Source of the DNA: Oscillospiraceae bacterium
Lineage (GTDB): Bacteria > Bacillota > Clostridia > Oscillospirales > Oscillospiraceae
DNA: 64,000 bases
Reading direction: 5' to 3'
Assembly: GCA_015067995.1 (NCBI GenBank)
Contig: SVLJ01000001.1
Location: forward strand, 152,298-216,297
Below the pieces are notes generated by a model that was given only the letters and a program-made list of their open reading frames with translations, was not told the DNA's origin and searched no databases. Shown here piece after piece: positions 6,715-14,204 of the stretch. How positions within the stretch are numbered: the first letter of the stretch is position 1; each line of letters begins with the position of its first letter. The translations under genes were made by a program, and so were the position numbers.

Positions 6715-8029
6715 GACGTTTTCTGCGGAGCGCCCATATGCCGTTGGTATTGGCCGGGTTGTTCAGCACATCTCCGGCTTCCGTAAAACGGGAACCATGA
6801 CAGGGACAATCCCAGGAATGCTCCTGCGGATTCCATTTCAGGGCGCACCCCAGATGCGGGCATCTTGGTGTTGTTGGTGTTAAGAGGTGAAGTCCTGACT
6901 CCAGCACATTTTTCAGCAGTTGTGGGTGCAGCATGGTTCGCAAAGGAGAGAATACCGGAGCGACGCTGTTGTATCGACCCTGTATTAAGTCACAAAGTAT
7001 ATCTGCGGCTGCCATTGCGGAAGTAAAGCCCCATTTATTGAAACCGGTGGCTACATACAGATTGGGAGTGCTTTTTGAATATTCGCCGATATAAGGGATC
7101 CCGTCCAGTGTCATACAGTCCTGCGCGGCCCAGTGGTATTGCGCAGTGGCGCCGGGGTAATGCTGTTTTGCGAATACTGTCAGCTGATCCCAGCCTCCGC
7201 CGCGCTTTCCTGTGCGATGGGAGCCGCCGCCTAAAAGCAGAAGATCTCCATAGCTGCGAAAGGAAAAGCCGGTTTCCGCTTCGTCCAAATACATTCCGTC
7301 CGGCATTTTCACGCCCTCGAATGCAGTTACATAGGAACGCTGCTGATACATTTTCAGAAAATACGCACCATGCTTGTTGAAGACCGGGAAGTGCGTAGCG
7401 ACAATGATGTGGGATGCTGTAATACCTGCGTGAGGTGTAATGATGTGTTGGCCATCGTAAGCCTGTACAGGTGTGTTTTCATAGATGTTCAGTTTCTTCA
7501 CAAGACTGGCCGCCAGCTTCAGCGGATGGAGCTGTGCCTGATTTCGCAGGCGGATTCCGGCGGAAACAGGGAAGGGGAGCGGCAGGTCCTCTGTGTATTC
7601 TGCCGGAATACCAAGCTGTTGATAAGCCCCGCATTCCTGCTGGATTTTTTCGGGATTGTTCAATGTGTATATGAACGCATCCTGTATCTGATAATCACAG
7701 TCTATACTTTGTGCCAAAGTGCGGTATTGCCATAGAGCGGAGCGATTGGCCTCCAGATACATCTTTGCTCGCTCGATACCGACTTCCTGAATCAGTTTGT
7801 GGTAGATGAGACCATGCTGAAAGGTGATCTTTGCCGTAGTGCTGCCAGTAATCTTTTCACAGATTTGGCTGGATTCTACAAGCGCATAGTCAATGCCTTC
7901 CTGAGCCAGCTTGTATGCGCATAGAATGCCTGCCAAACCGCCGCCAATAACGAGAACGTCTGTGTGCAGATTCCTTTCCAGTCGCGGAAAGTGAGGGATA
8001 CATACTGTGTTTTTCCAAAGAGAGCTCAT
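6710..8029 (-). CDS. FAD-dependent oxidoreductase with C-terminal Rieske [2Fe-2S] domain
   Basis: 439-residue two-domain protein. Residues 1 to about 370 form a D-amino-acid-oxidase-like flavoprotein with the dinucleotide motif VIGGGLAGILCAYKLA near residue 28 and a late ATGFNKWGFTSA motif. The last 60 residues are a Rieske ferredoxin domain with the complete ligand set (CPHLGC and CPCHGSRF: two Cys, two His). Substrate and electron partner are unknown; such fusions occur in Bacillota and cyanobacteria without an assigned reaction. The start at 8029 has GGTG eight bases upstream. Single gene, convergent with ilvBN and codirectional with azlCD, from which a terminator separates it. Confidence 0.88.
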   Translation of the reverse strand: MSSLWKNTVCIPHFPRLERNLHTDVLVIGGGLAGILCAYKLAQEGIDYALVESSQICEKITGSTTAKITFQHGLIYHKLIQEVGIERAKMYLEANRSALWQYRTLAQSIDCDYQIQDAFIYTLNNPEKIQQECGAYQQLGIPAEYTEDLPLPFPVSAGIRLRNQAQLHPLKLAASLVKKLNIYENTPVQAYDGQHIITPHAGITASHIIVATHFPVFNKHGAYFLKMYQQRSYVTAFEGVKMPDGMYLDEAETGFSFRSYGDLLLLGGGSHRTGKRGGGWDQLTVFAKQHYPGATAQYHWAAQDCMTLDGIPYIGEYSKSTPNLYVATGFNKWGFTSAMAAADILCDLIQGRYNSVAPVFSPLRTMLHPQLLKNVLESGLHLLTPTTPRCPHLGCALKWNPQEHSWDCPCHGSRFTEAGDVLNNPANTNGIWALRRKRQ

Positions 8030-8087
8030 GTTTTATCACCGAAAACAGTTTGCCATCTGCAAGAAGAATTATTCGGAAATATATTGA

Positions 8088-8123
8088 AAGCCGCGATCTC
8101 TTCGCTTCGAGAGATCACGGCTT
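8088..8123 (-). terminator. Terminator of azlCD
   Basis: A 14-position stem (AAGCCGCGATCTCT with AGAGATCACGGCTT, one C-A mismatch) around TCGCTTCG. On the minus strand it is followed by TTTCAATATATTT and starts five bases after the azlD stop. Confidence 0.78.
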
Positions 8124-8127
8124 CTCA

Positions 8128-8427
8128 TCAGATGATAAATCCAGCGCCCAGTGCGGCTGCAGAAGCAGCCAGTGCTACAACAATCAGTGGCTGGCGCAAG
8201 TACGCGAGGATGACGGCAACAACTGTGCCCACCAATGCGGTGAGAAGATTGTTGGTAGAATAGAAAATGGCGGGGATAGTCATAGCAGTCAGTACTGCGT
8301 AGGGGACGTAGTGCAAGAAACTGCGAAAGAAACGGGAACGGATTTTTCGGCGAAACAGTGTGAAGGGGATCATGCGGATGAGATAAGTCACACCGGCCAT
8401 TACAAAAATGTAAATTGCAGTTTGCAT
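8128..8427 (-). CDS. azlD: Branched-chain amino acid exporter, small subunit (AzlD family)
   Basis: 99-residue membrane protein with about four hydrophobic segments (MQTAIYIFVMAGVTYLIRMI; FLHYVPYAVLTAMTIPAIF; NLLTALVGTVVAVILAYL; LIVVALAASAAALGAGFII), the size and pattern of AzlD. With AzlC it forms an exporter of branched-chain amino acids and analogues in Bacillus (known for the family). Its start lies three bases after the azlC stop, so the two are translated together. The position opposite ilvBN makes a branched-chain substrate likely, but specificity is not visible in the sequence. Confidence 0.9.
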   Translation of the reverse strand: MQTAIYIFVMAGVTYLIRMIPFTLFRRKIRSRFFRSFLHYVPYAVLTAMTIPAIFYSTNNLLTALVGTVVAVILAYLRQPLIVVALAASAAALGAGFII

Positions 8428-8430
8428 GAT

Positions 8431-9129
8431 TCAGCCCTCCATTTCATCATCGACAGGGCGGATCAGTGCGCCGATGGCAGCGGCAGTCACTGCGCTGAGG
8501 ATAATGGCGAAGCCGCCGGATATGGCTGTAAATACATAATAGAAGAGAATGCTGACAGCTGCGGCGATGGCGATTACCGTCAGAATGCTTTTTTCCTGTC
8601 TGGCGGCGGGGATGATCACGGCCAGAAACATGGCATACAGCATGATTCCCAGTGCGTCTGCCAATTGTCCTGGCAATTCTTCGCCGGCCATGGCGCCCAA
8701 TATGGTTCCTCCGGTCCAGCCTATAAACGGAGTGATGATGAGACCATACATATATCCGGGGGTTAGTTTTCCAGCTTTGGAATAGGCCATGGCAAAAATC
8801 TCATCCGTGATGCCGTAGGATGTAATAAGTCTTTGTGGAGTTCGGAAAGAATCGTCCAGCTTCTGAGAGAGGGACAATGCCATGAGAGAATATCGGATAT
8901 TGATGACCAGCTGGGTGAGTGCCATCTCCAGATAAGATCCGGCGGCTGCAATGATACTGACACCGGCAACCTGTCCTGCGGAAGTCATGTTTGTTGCTGA
9001 GATCAGCCAGGACTGTATAGGCGTGATTCCCAGACTTGCGGCCAGAATTCCGAATCCGAAACCAACGGAGAGGTATCCAAGTGCAATGGGGATACCGTCT
9101 TGCATACCAAATAAAATTTGTCTTTTCAT
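8431..9129 (-). CDS. azlC: Branched-chain amino acid exporter, large subunit (AzlC family)
   Basis: 232-residue polytopic membrane protein of the AzlC/YgaZ family: GIPIALGYLSVGFGFGILA opens the first membrane segment, and the family features NMTSAGQ and NIRYSLMALSLSQ, then DEIFAMAY, follow. It is the major subunit of the AzlCD exporter. The ATG at 9129 gives MKRQILFG, the typical short cytosolic N-terminus; the open frame runs 27 codons further 5', but across the promoter. A GGGAG site lies about 11 bases upstream, slightly long. No Lrp-type azlB regulator is adjacent, unlike Bacillus subtilis. Confidence 0.9.
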   Translation of the reverse strand: MKRQILFGMQDGIPIALGYLSVGFGFGILAASLGITPIQSWLISATNMTSAGQVAGVSIIAAAGSYLEMALTQLVINIRYSLMALSLSQKLDDSFRTPQRLITSYGITDEIFAMAYSKAGKLTPGYMYGLIITPFIGWTGGTILGAMAGEELPGQLADALGIMLYAMFLAVIIPAARQEKSILTVIAIAAAVSILFYYVFTAISGGFAIILSAVTAAAIGALIRPVDDEMEG

Positions 9130-9171
9130 GGGGGATGTGCTCCCTTTTGCCTTTTTGCAAATTCGAAAAGC

Positions 9172-9200
9172 ATTATACAGCGATGCTAATGGAATCGCAA
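9172..9200 (-). promoter_or_regulatory. Promoter of azlCD
   Basis: Minus strand TTGCGA (9195-9200), a 17-base spacer and a perfect TATAAT (9172-9177), about 43 bases before the chosen azlC start. It also argues against the longer azlC frame. Confidence 0.75.
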
Positions 9201-9251
9201 GAGCACGCACGGAGAAATTTGACAGGGACTGATGGGTTCGGAATAACGCTC

Positions 9252-9280
9252 TTGAGCTTTCACATGAAAATAGCTATAGT
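9252..9280 (+). promoter_or_regulatory. Promoter of the aldo/keto reductase gene
   Basis: TTGAGC (9252-9257), a 17-base spacer and TATAGT (9275-9280), 36 bases before the start. A TTGACA at 9219-9224 also exists but has only a weak -10 (AATAAC). Confidence 0.55.
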
Positions 9281-9315
9281 GGTTATAGAAACGATAAAAC
9301 GATTTGGAGGCAGGT

Positions 9316-10494
9316 ATGAAATATCGACAGGATAAATACGGCAATCCGATTTCGGCGTTAGGTTTTGGCTGTATGCGCTTTCCGCAGAATATGGGTAAGA
9401 TCGATCTGGAGGAAACGGAGCGGGAGATTATGATGGCATATCAGGCTGGTGTCAATTATTTTGACACAGCCTATGTCTATCCTGGCAGTGAAGCTGCGCT
9501 GGGCGAAATTCTGGAGAAGAACGGCATTCGGGATTGTATCAATATTGCCACAAAACTGCCTCATTATTTAATCAAGAGTGTTGATGGGGTGGAAAAGCTC
9601 TTCGCCGAGGAACTGAGACGCTTGCGCACCGATCATGTAGATTATTATCTCATGCACATGCTGACTGATTTGGATACATGGGAGCGACTGAGGGAGCTTG
9701 GGATTGAGCAATGGTTGGAGGAAAAAAAGAGAGCTGGTGTGATCCGGCAGGTGGGATTTTCCTATCATGGCAATACGGATATGTTCTGTAAGCTGGTGGA
9801 TGCTTACGACTGGGACTTCTGCCAGATTCAGTACAACTATCTGGATGAGCATTCCCAGGCCGGCAGACGGGGGCTGCACTACGCCCATGGGAAAGGACTT
9901 CCAGTGGTGATTATGGAGCCACTGCGGGGAGGAAAGCTGGTGAATCGCCTTCCGGAAGAAGCAATGCGCATTTTTGCCGAACATCATCCCCGTTATTCTC
10001 CGGCACAGTGGGCTTTCCGGTGGCTGTGGAACCAACCGGAGGTGACCTGTGTGCTTTCCGGTATGAATTCCTGTGACATGGTGGCAGATAATATCCGGAC
10101 TGCATCAACTGTTTCGGTCGGGGAACTGGAGGCAGCAGATGAAGCTATGCTGGCACGGGTAGTTGCAGCTATCAACGCAAAGATGAAGGTTGGATGTACA
10201 GGCTGCGGCTATTGTATGCCCTGTCCCCAAAACGTGGATATTCCCGGCACCTTTTCGGCGTACAATCGAAGATATGCAGAGGGACGTTTCTGGTCGTTGG
10301 TAGACTATGTGATTTGTACTGCACTTCGAAAAAACTCCACTGCCGCGTCCAATTGTGTTGAGTGCGGCAGATGTGAAAAGCGCTGTCCGCAGCACATCGA
10401 GATTAGAAAAGAATTGAAGAATGCCCAGAAGGAGCTGGAAGGCCCTGTCTACAAGATGGTTCGAAAGATTTGTTCTGTATTTGCCAAGTTCTGA
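9316..10494 (+). CDS. Aldo/keto reductase with C-terminal two-cluster ferredoxin domain
   Basis: 392-residue fusion. Residues 1 to about 285 are an aldo/keto reductase barrel with the catalytic tetrad visible: Asp/Tyr in YFDTAYVYPGSE, Lys in ATKLP and His in YYLMHML. The C-terminal part has two cysteine clusters, CTGCGYCMPCP and CVECGRCEKRCP, with the spacing of [4Fe-4S] ligands. This is a common clostridial arrangement; the reductase may take electrons from ferredoxin rather than only NADPH (inference). ATG 9316 has GGAGG five bases upstream. Single gene between a promoter and a strong terminator. The substrate is unknown. Confidence 0.9.
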   Translation: MKYRQDKYGNPISALGFGCMRFPQNMGKIDLEETEREIMMAYQAGVNYFDTAYVYPGSEAALGEILEKNGIRDCINIATKLPHYLIKSVDGVEKLFAEELRRLRTDHVDYYLMHMLTDLDTWERLRELGIEQWLEEKKRAGVIRQVGFSYHGNTDMFCKLVDAYDWDFCQIQYNYLDEHSQAGRRGLHYAHGKGLPVVIMEPLRGGKLVNRLPEEAMRIFAEHHPRYSPAQWAFRWLWNQPEVTCVLSGMNSCDMVADNIRTASTVSVGELEAADEAMLARVVAAINAKMKVGCTGCGYCMPCPQNVDIPGTFSAYNRRYAEGRFWSLVDYVICTALRKNSTAASNCVECGRCEKRCPQHIEIRKELKNAQKELEGPVYKMVRKICSVFAKF

Positions 10495-10502
10495 TTTAGA
10501 AG

Positions 10503-10550
10503 GAATCGCGCGTAGTGCCGAATGGTTCGACACTACGCGCGATTCTTTTT
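10503..10550. terminator. Bidirectional terminator, aldo/keto reductase and FUSC gene
   Basis: A 15-bp perfect stem GAATCGCGCGTAGTG / CACTACGCGCGATTC with an inner GAA/TTC pairing, then TTTTT. It sits between two converging genes. Confidence 0.88.
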
Positions 10551-10558
10551 GATTTTAC

Positions 10559-11461
10559 TTATGACAACAACTCCAGAAGCTCCTGACGCAAAACAAGAAT
10601 CTGTTCGACATGGTAATTGGTGATGACATCTCGTTTTGTGAGGGAATCCAACACTCTTTGATCTTGAATTTCTGCACCGCAGCGGATTAAACACTGACGG
10701 TTTTTCTCACTTAGGCGTCCGGGATACTCCTGCTGAGACAGAACCTCCATGTGTGCCACTAACCGACGCGCCTTGGCTTCATAAACCTGAAAGGAAACCA
10801 GTTCTCTGCGGCGCTTGCTGGGCCGAATCCATAGAATTTGATTCGCAAAAACCTTTAGTTGGCGGTCAATGTCGTTGATCTTTTTAGACAATGCATCCGA
10901 GAGCGGCAGAATATCATCGCCGTCAAACATTTCCTCCAGAAATCGAATGATCTCGCAGTTCAGGCTTTCCATAGTCGCTCGAATTTGCTGCCGATTGTCA
11001 TAAGGAAAGATCAGCGTGTTGATCAGCATTCCGACGCAAAGACCGATGAAAGTATCCCATGTGCGGCCGAATGCATAGGATACCGGAGATATATCCGGCG
11101 TGGTGCAAAGCATTACAACGATGAAGCAGGGAAGAGATGGAGAATACCGGAGTTGCAGTGCATTGTAAAGTGTGATCACCAGAATGATGCCGATTCCGGT
11201 GGCGATGTGATGCGGAATTGGAAGAAAGAGAAGCGCGACGCCAATCATTGCGCCAAAGAGTACGCCTACAATCTGTGTCAGACAGGATACAAGAGATTCC
11301 CTGAATGTGGGCTGAACAGCAGCCATAGCGCCCAGCATGGCGAAGATCAACTTGGACGTGGTAGCACCATAAGCATCCACAATTACCATGGCGATCATCA
11401 CTGCGGTGGCAGTTTTGACTGTTCGCAGACCAATATGAAACCTTGCGCCAATTTTATGCAT
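10559..11461 (-). CDS. FUSC-family (aromatic acid exporter-like) membrane protein
   Basis: 300-residue protein: an N-terminal half with four to five membrane segments (TAVMIAMVIVDAYG; LGAMAAVQPTFRESL; IVGVLFGAMIGVALLFL; GIGIILVITLYNAL; FIGLCVGMLINTLIF) and a C-terminal cytosolic helical half rich in Arg/Lys/Glu. The pattern and the PTFRESL motif match the YgaE/ArAE_1 group of FUSC transporters. Transport of aromatic acids or other toxic organic anions is a family-level guess. An AGGAGGG ribosome site precedes ATG 11461. Single gene on the minus strand downstream of tRNA-Pro. Confidence 0.8.
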   Translation of the reverse strand: MHKIGARFHIGLRTVKTATAVMIAMVIVDAYGATTSKLIFAMLGAMAAVQPTFRESLVSCLTQIVGVLFGAMIGVALLFLPIPHHIATGIGIILVITLYNALQLRYSPSLPCFIVVMLCTTPDISPVSYAFGRTWDTFIGLCVGMLINTLIFPYDNRQQIRATMESLNCEIIRFLEEMFDGDDILPLSDALSKKINDIDRQLKVFANQILWIRPSKRRRELVSFQVYEAKARRLVAHMEVLSQQEYPGRLSEKNRQCLIRCGAEIQDQRVLDSLTKRDVITNYHVEQILVLRQELLELLS

Positions 11462-11553
11462 AGTGCCCTCCTGCCAGAAAAAGCGAACGATTCTTCAGCG
11501 ATATCATCGCTTTGAAGTGTGTGTTCCCAAACAAAGTATGATACCCGCTCCGA

Positions 11554-11611
11554 TAAAAAATTTGCGGAGTACCATCAAAAGAACTTTTCAGATCCTTTAA
11601 TGATACTCCGC
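11554..11611 (-). terminator. Terminator of tRNA-Pro
   Basis: On the minus strand a long stem GCGGAGTATCATTAAAG / CTTTTGATGGTACTCCGC (small mismatches) is followed by AAATTTTTTATC. It begins one base after the tRNA CCA end. Confidence 0.85.
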
Positions 11612-11612
11612 A

Positions 11613-11688
11613 TGGTCCGAGTGGCGGGATTTGAACCCACGGCCTCTTGGTCCCGAACCAAGCGCGCTACCAACTGCGCTACACCCGG
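11613..11688 (-). tRNA. tRNA-Pro (anticodon CGG)
   Basis: A 76-base cloverleaf on the minus strand: acceptor CCGGGTG / CACTCGG, D-arm GCGCAGTTGGTAGCGC, anticodon stem CTTGG/CCAAG around TTCGGGA (anticodon CGG), T-arm GTGGGTTCAAATCCCGC, discriminator A and an encoded CCA at 11613-11615. Confidence 0.96.
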
Positions 11689-11720
11689 ATGCTGGCGACA
11701 GATACCTGCACAGCATGCCT

Positions 11721-11749
11721 ATTATAAGGAAAAAACAACAGTCTGTCAA
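11721..11749 (-). promoter_or_regulatory. Promoter of tRNA-Pro
   Basis: Perfect consensus on the minus strand: TTGACA (11744-11749), 17 bases, TATAAT (11721-11726), about 33 bases before the tRNA 5' end. Confidence 0.92.
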
Positions 11750-11851
11750 GAAAAAGCTGATACTCTTTTCTTTTTTAATTACCGGATGGCAAATACATAA
11801 CAAGTTATTTTACTGCATATCGTGAATTACAAAAGAAAAAGGAGGGACAAC

Positions 11852-12715
11852 ATGAGCGAATGCCCGGAAAGAAAACACATGCGCCAACAGCTGCAGCGCA
11901 GATCGGGAAAGTCGCGTAAGTTTGTGCGCAGGCCACCGGAAATATCAGAACAGGAAGGATACCGGATTATGCAGCTTGTGGTTTCAGGGACTGTGTTCGT
12001 CCTGTTGGTAGCGGTGAAGTTGCTGTTTCCGGAGCAGATGAATTTGGTAGGGGCACCTCTTGAGCAGATACTGGACAAGAATATGGATGTTAATGAGGTT
12101 TTTTCCGCTGTTGGTAACGCGCTTTTTGACAAAGACTGGGAGAAAGATGTTTATCAGGCGGTGTTTGGTCCACAGGATGGCGGGGAAGATATTTCTGACA
12201 TGGACGAAAAAGAGGACATCGTGTTCTTGGATGACGGGAATTCGGAAACTCCCTCATCCGTTCATTTCCCCATCCTTTACACGGATACGAATTTACCTGA
12301 TCACGTAAATCTCCAGCAGATGGTGCTGGGATTTGATTACTGCACGCCTGTATTGGGAGAGGTTAGTTCTTATTTTGGTTATCGAAAGGATCCGTTAGTG
12401 GGGAAGGAGCGTTTTCATTATGGACTGGATATTACGGCTGATGAGGGTGCGGAGATAGTATCGTTTGCAGATGGTGTGGTGACGGTAACAGCGGACAGCA
12501 GCAGTTATGGAAAGTATCTGATTGTTGCGCATGACAATGGCTGCACGACGTTATACGCACATTGTAAAACAATTCACGCACATTCCGGACAAAACGTTAA
12601 AATGGGAGAGAGGATTGCTCAGGTGGGTGATAGTGGGCAAGCGACCGGACCGCACCTGCATTTCGAGCTGCAGCAGAACGGCGTTTATCTCAATCCGGTG
12701 TATTATGTGTTCTGA
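11852..12715 (+). CDS. Membrane-anchored M23 peptidase-family protein, SpoIVFA-like
   Basis: 287 residues. A basic N-terminal cytosolic tail (MSECPERKHMRQQLQRRSG) leads into one membrane segment near residues 35-57, then an acidic linker and a C-terminal LytM/M23 domain. The zinc ligands of an active M23 enzyme are present: HYGLD near 189 and HLHFE near 268. It overlaps spoIVFB by 11 bases, the arrangement of spoIVFA-spoIVFB, where SpoIVFA holds and inhibits the SpoIVFB protease in the outer forespore membrane. It could still be a working peptidase. ATG 11852 has GGAGGG five bases upstream; the 10 extra codons upstream lack a ribosome site. Confidence 0.78.
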   Translation: MSECPERKHMRQQLQRRSGKSRKFVRRPPEISEQEGYRIMQLVVSGTVFVLLVAVKLLFPEQMNLVGAPLEQILDKNMDVNEVFSAVGNALFDKDWEKDVYQAVFGPQDGGEDISDMDEKEDIVFLDDGNSETPSSVHFPILYTDTNLPDHVNLQQMVLGFDYCTPVLGEVSSYFGYRKDPLVGKERFHYGLDITADEGAEIVSFADGVVTVTADSSSYGKYLIVAHDNGCTTLYAHCKTIHAHSGQNVKMGERIAQVGDSGQATGPHLHFELQQNGVYLNPVYYVF

Positions 12716-13304
12716 GCCGCAAAGACGCTGTTGGGAGATGCTGGGTTTTTTCCTGCTTCTTGCCTTTTTTTGCCGGTTTCAGGGGATCACTGCACTGGCA
12801 ATGATCCTTGGCGCATCTGTACTCCATGAACTGGGGCACCTGCTGATACTACGGATCATGGGGGGGAAAGTTCGTTATTTCTCGGCGTCTGCCGGCGGTG
12901 TTCAGATACATACTGATTCTCTGGAACTGTCCTACTTTCGAGAGATGGCGGCGGTATTGGCGGGGCCGATGGTTAATATTTTGCTTGGCTTTCTTTTGGG
13001 AGGCATGTTTCCGTTCAGCCTGGCCTTTCAGGCTGCTGCAGGAGCAAATTTAGTGTTGGGCCTGTTTAATCTGATACCTGCGGCGCCGTTGGACGGCTGG
13101 CGTTTCCTGCAGTTGGTTTTATGCTGGTGGTTGGGGCCGACCCGCGGCGGCAGACTTGCGGCTCTTTGCGGGAGCGTCTGTGCACTTTTCCTGTCGGTGG
13201 GGCTCTTGCTGCTGATGTTCTACAGCGGGGGAAACCTTTGGCTACTGCCGACTGCCGCCGCAGCGGCTATTTCCGGGGACAGGATACTCCGGAAAGAGCT
13301 GTGA
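12705..13304 (+). CDS. spoIVFB: Intramembrane metalloprotease SpoIVFB (pro-sigma-K processing)
   Basis: 199-residue site-2 protease: several membrane segments, the zinc motif HELGH in SVLHELGHLLIL, and the distal NLIPAAPLDGW whose Asp is the third ligand. In sporulating Bacillus the enzyme cleaves pro-sigma-K in the mother-cell-derived membrane. The short length leaves no room for the C-terminal CBS domain of the Bacillus subtilis protein. The start at 12705 overlaps the preceding gene and implies translational coupling; an ATG at 12738 with TGGGAG directly before it is a poor alternative. The name rests on the family and on its SpoIVFA-like neighbour. Confidence 0.85.
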   Translation: MCSEPQRRCWEMLGFFLLLAFFCRFQGITALAMILGASVLHELGHLLILRIMGGKVRYFSASAGGVQIHTDSLELSYFREMAAVLAGPMVNILLGFLLGGMFPFSLAFQAAAGANLVLGLFNLIPAAPLDGWRFLQLVLCWWLGPTRGGRLAALCGSVCALFLSVGLLLLMFYSGGNLWLLPTAAAAAISGDRILRKEL

Positions 13305-13357
13305 AAACACAAAATTCAAGAAAAGCATAAAAACTGAAATGTTTTGTAAAATAATAG

Positions 13358-13386
13358 TTGCAATTTATGAAATCCTATGATATTCT
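13358..13386 (+). promoter_or_regulatory. Promoter of rplS
   Basis: TTGCAA (13358-13363), a 17-base spacer and TATTCT (13381-13386). It leaves a 5' untranslated leader of roughly 90 bases before rplS, where an L19 autoregulatory leader could sit; I could not establish its fold. Confidence 0.6.
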
Positions 13387-13485
13387 ATCATGGCAATAAA
13401 AGGGCGGTCCTCTGTCACGCTCCGGTTTTGAGAATGTACGGATGCAGAAAATGACAAGAACGCCTATAAATAGGAGGAAATATCC

Positions 13486-13827
13486 ATGGATCTCATTAAG
13501 GAACTCAACAAAGAGCAGCTGCAGAAGGAAATGCCCGTTGTGAAGGTCGGCGACACTGTCCGCGTTCATGTGAAGGTCAAGGAAGGCTCCCGCGAGCGTA
13601 TCCAGGTCTTCGAGGGCACCGTCATTGCCAAGAAGCATGGCGGCATTGAGGAGACCATCACCGTTCGTCGCTTGTCCTATGGCGTTGGCGTGGAGAAGGT
13701 TTTCCCTGTCTATTCTCCCTCTATCGACACCATTCAGGTGGTTCGCAGCGGTGCTGTCCGTCGTGCCAAGCTGTACTATCTGCGCGGCCGCGTTGGCAAG
13801 AGCGCCAAGATCAAGGAGAAGCTGTAA
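13486..13827 (+). CDS. rplS: 50S ribosomal protein L19
   Basis: 113 residues, the usual L19 length, located at the 30S-50S interface. Family features seen: [13 protein letters not shown] near residue 22, [32 protein letters not shown] and the C-terminal [28 protein letters not shown] lies seven bases before the ATG. The gene has its own promoter, a leader and a terminator, so it is monocistronic here and not part of a rimM-trmD operon. Confidence 0.98.
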   Translation: MDLIKELNKEQLQKEMPVVKVGDTVRVHVKVKEGSRERIQVFEGTVIAKKHGGIEETITVRRLSYGVGVEKVFPVYSPSIDTIQVVRSGAVRRAKLYYLRGRVGKSAKIKEKL

Positions 13828-13845
13828 TCGTTATCCGGATCCAAG

Positions 13846-13874
13846 AAGAGAGAGGCAAAAGCCTCTCTCTTTTC
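13846..13874 (+). terminator. Terminator of rplS
   Basis: An 11-bp stem AAGAGAGAGGC / GCCTCTCTCTT around AAAA, followed by TTTCC, about 20 bases after the rplS stop. Confidence 0.85.
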
Positions 13875-13900
13875 CGTTTCGGAAGGCGCAGGGAAAAGAG

Positions 13901-13928
13901 TTGACAATCCTGCAAAAGCGGATATAAT
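13901..13928 (+). promoter_or_regulatory. Promoter of the alaS T-box transcript
   Basis: Perfect TTGACA (13901-13906) and TATAAT (13923-13928) with a 16-base spacer. Confidence 0.88.
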
Positions 13929-13935
13929 AGGTAAC

Positions 13936-14170
13936 GAAATCATGTAAAATGCTGTGACAAAGTTAGTTTTTTGAAACGGGTTTTCAGCGAGAGGGGAGTG
14001 GTGCAAGCCCCTTGACCAACGCCAAAAAACAGCCGCTTTGGAGCATTCTGTGAGGAGCAGAACGGTTCATCTCCGTTATCAGATGGTGTAAGATGTCCTT
14101 GCTGAGGATAATCAGGGTGGTACCGCGAAGACTCCTTCGCCCCTGAGCCGGCAGGGGCTTTTGTTTTTGA
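13936..14170 (+). promoter_or_regulatory. T-box riboswitch (tRNA-Ala) controlling alaS
   Basis: The conserved T-box AGGGTGGTACCGCG is at 14114-14127, followed by a terminator stem GCCCCTG / CAGGGGC (14139-14158) with TTTTG and TTTTT. The CCCCTGA of the terminator also pairs with TCAGGG of the antiterminator, giving the switch. The bulge reads TGGT (14118-14121), complementary to ACCA, fitting tRNA-Ala with discriminator A. Stem I spans about 13960-14030 with a GTTTTTTG/CAAAAAAC base. A GCC at 14021-14023, followed by a purine, is a plausible alanine specifier but not proven. Uncharged tRNA-Ala would stabilise the antiterminator and raise alaS expression. Confidence 0.93.
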
Positions 14171-14204
14171 TAAGCGAATTTATAATAAACGGAGGTAAAA
14201 TCCC

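Noticed and set aside
11519..11800. 93-residue frame running over tRNA-Pro
   Set aside because: It crosses a tRNA, its terminator and its promoter; the translation is not protein-like.
11795..11823. Possible sigma-E promoter (ACATAAC-14-CATATCGT) before the SpoIVFA-like gene
   Set aside because: Only four of seven and five of eight consensus positions; cannot be separated from chance in AT-rich DNA.
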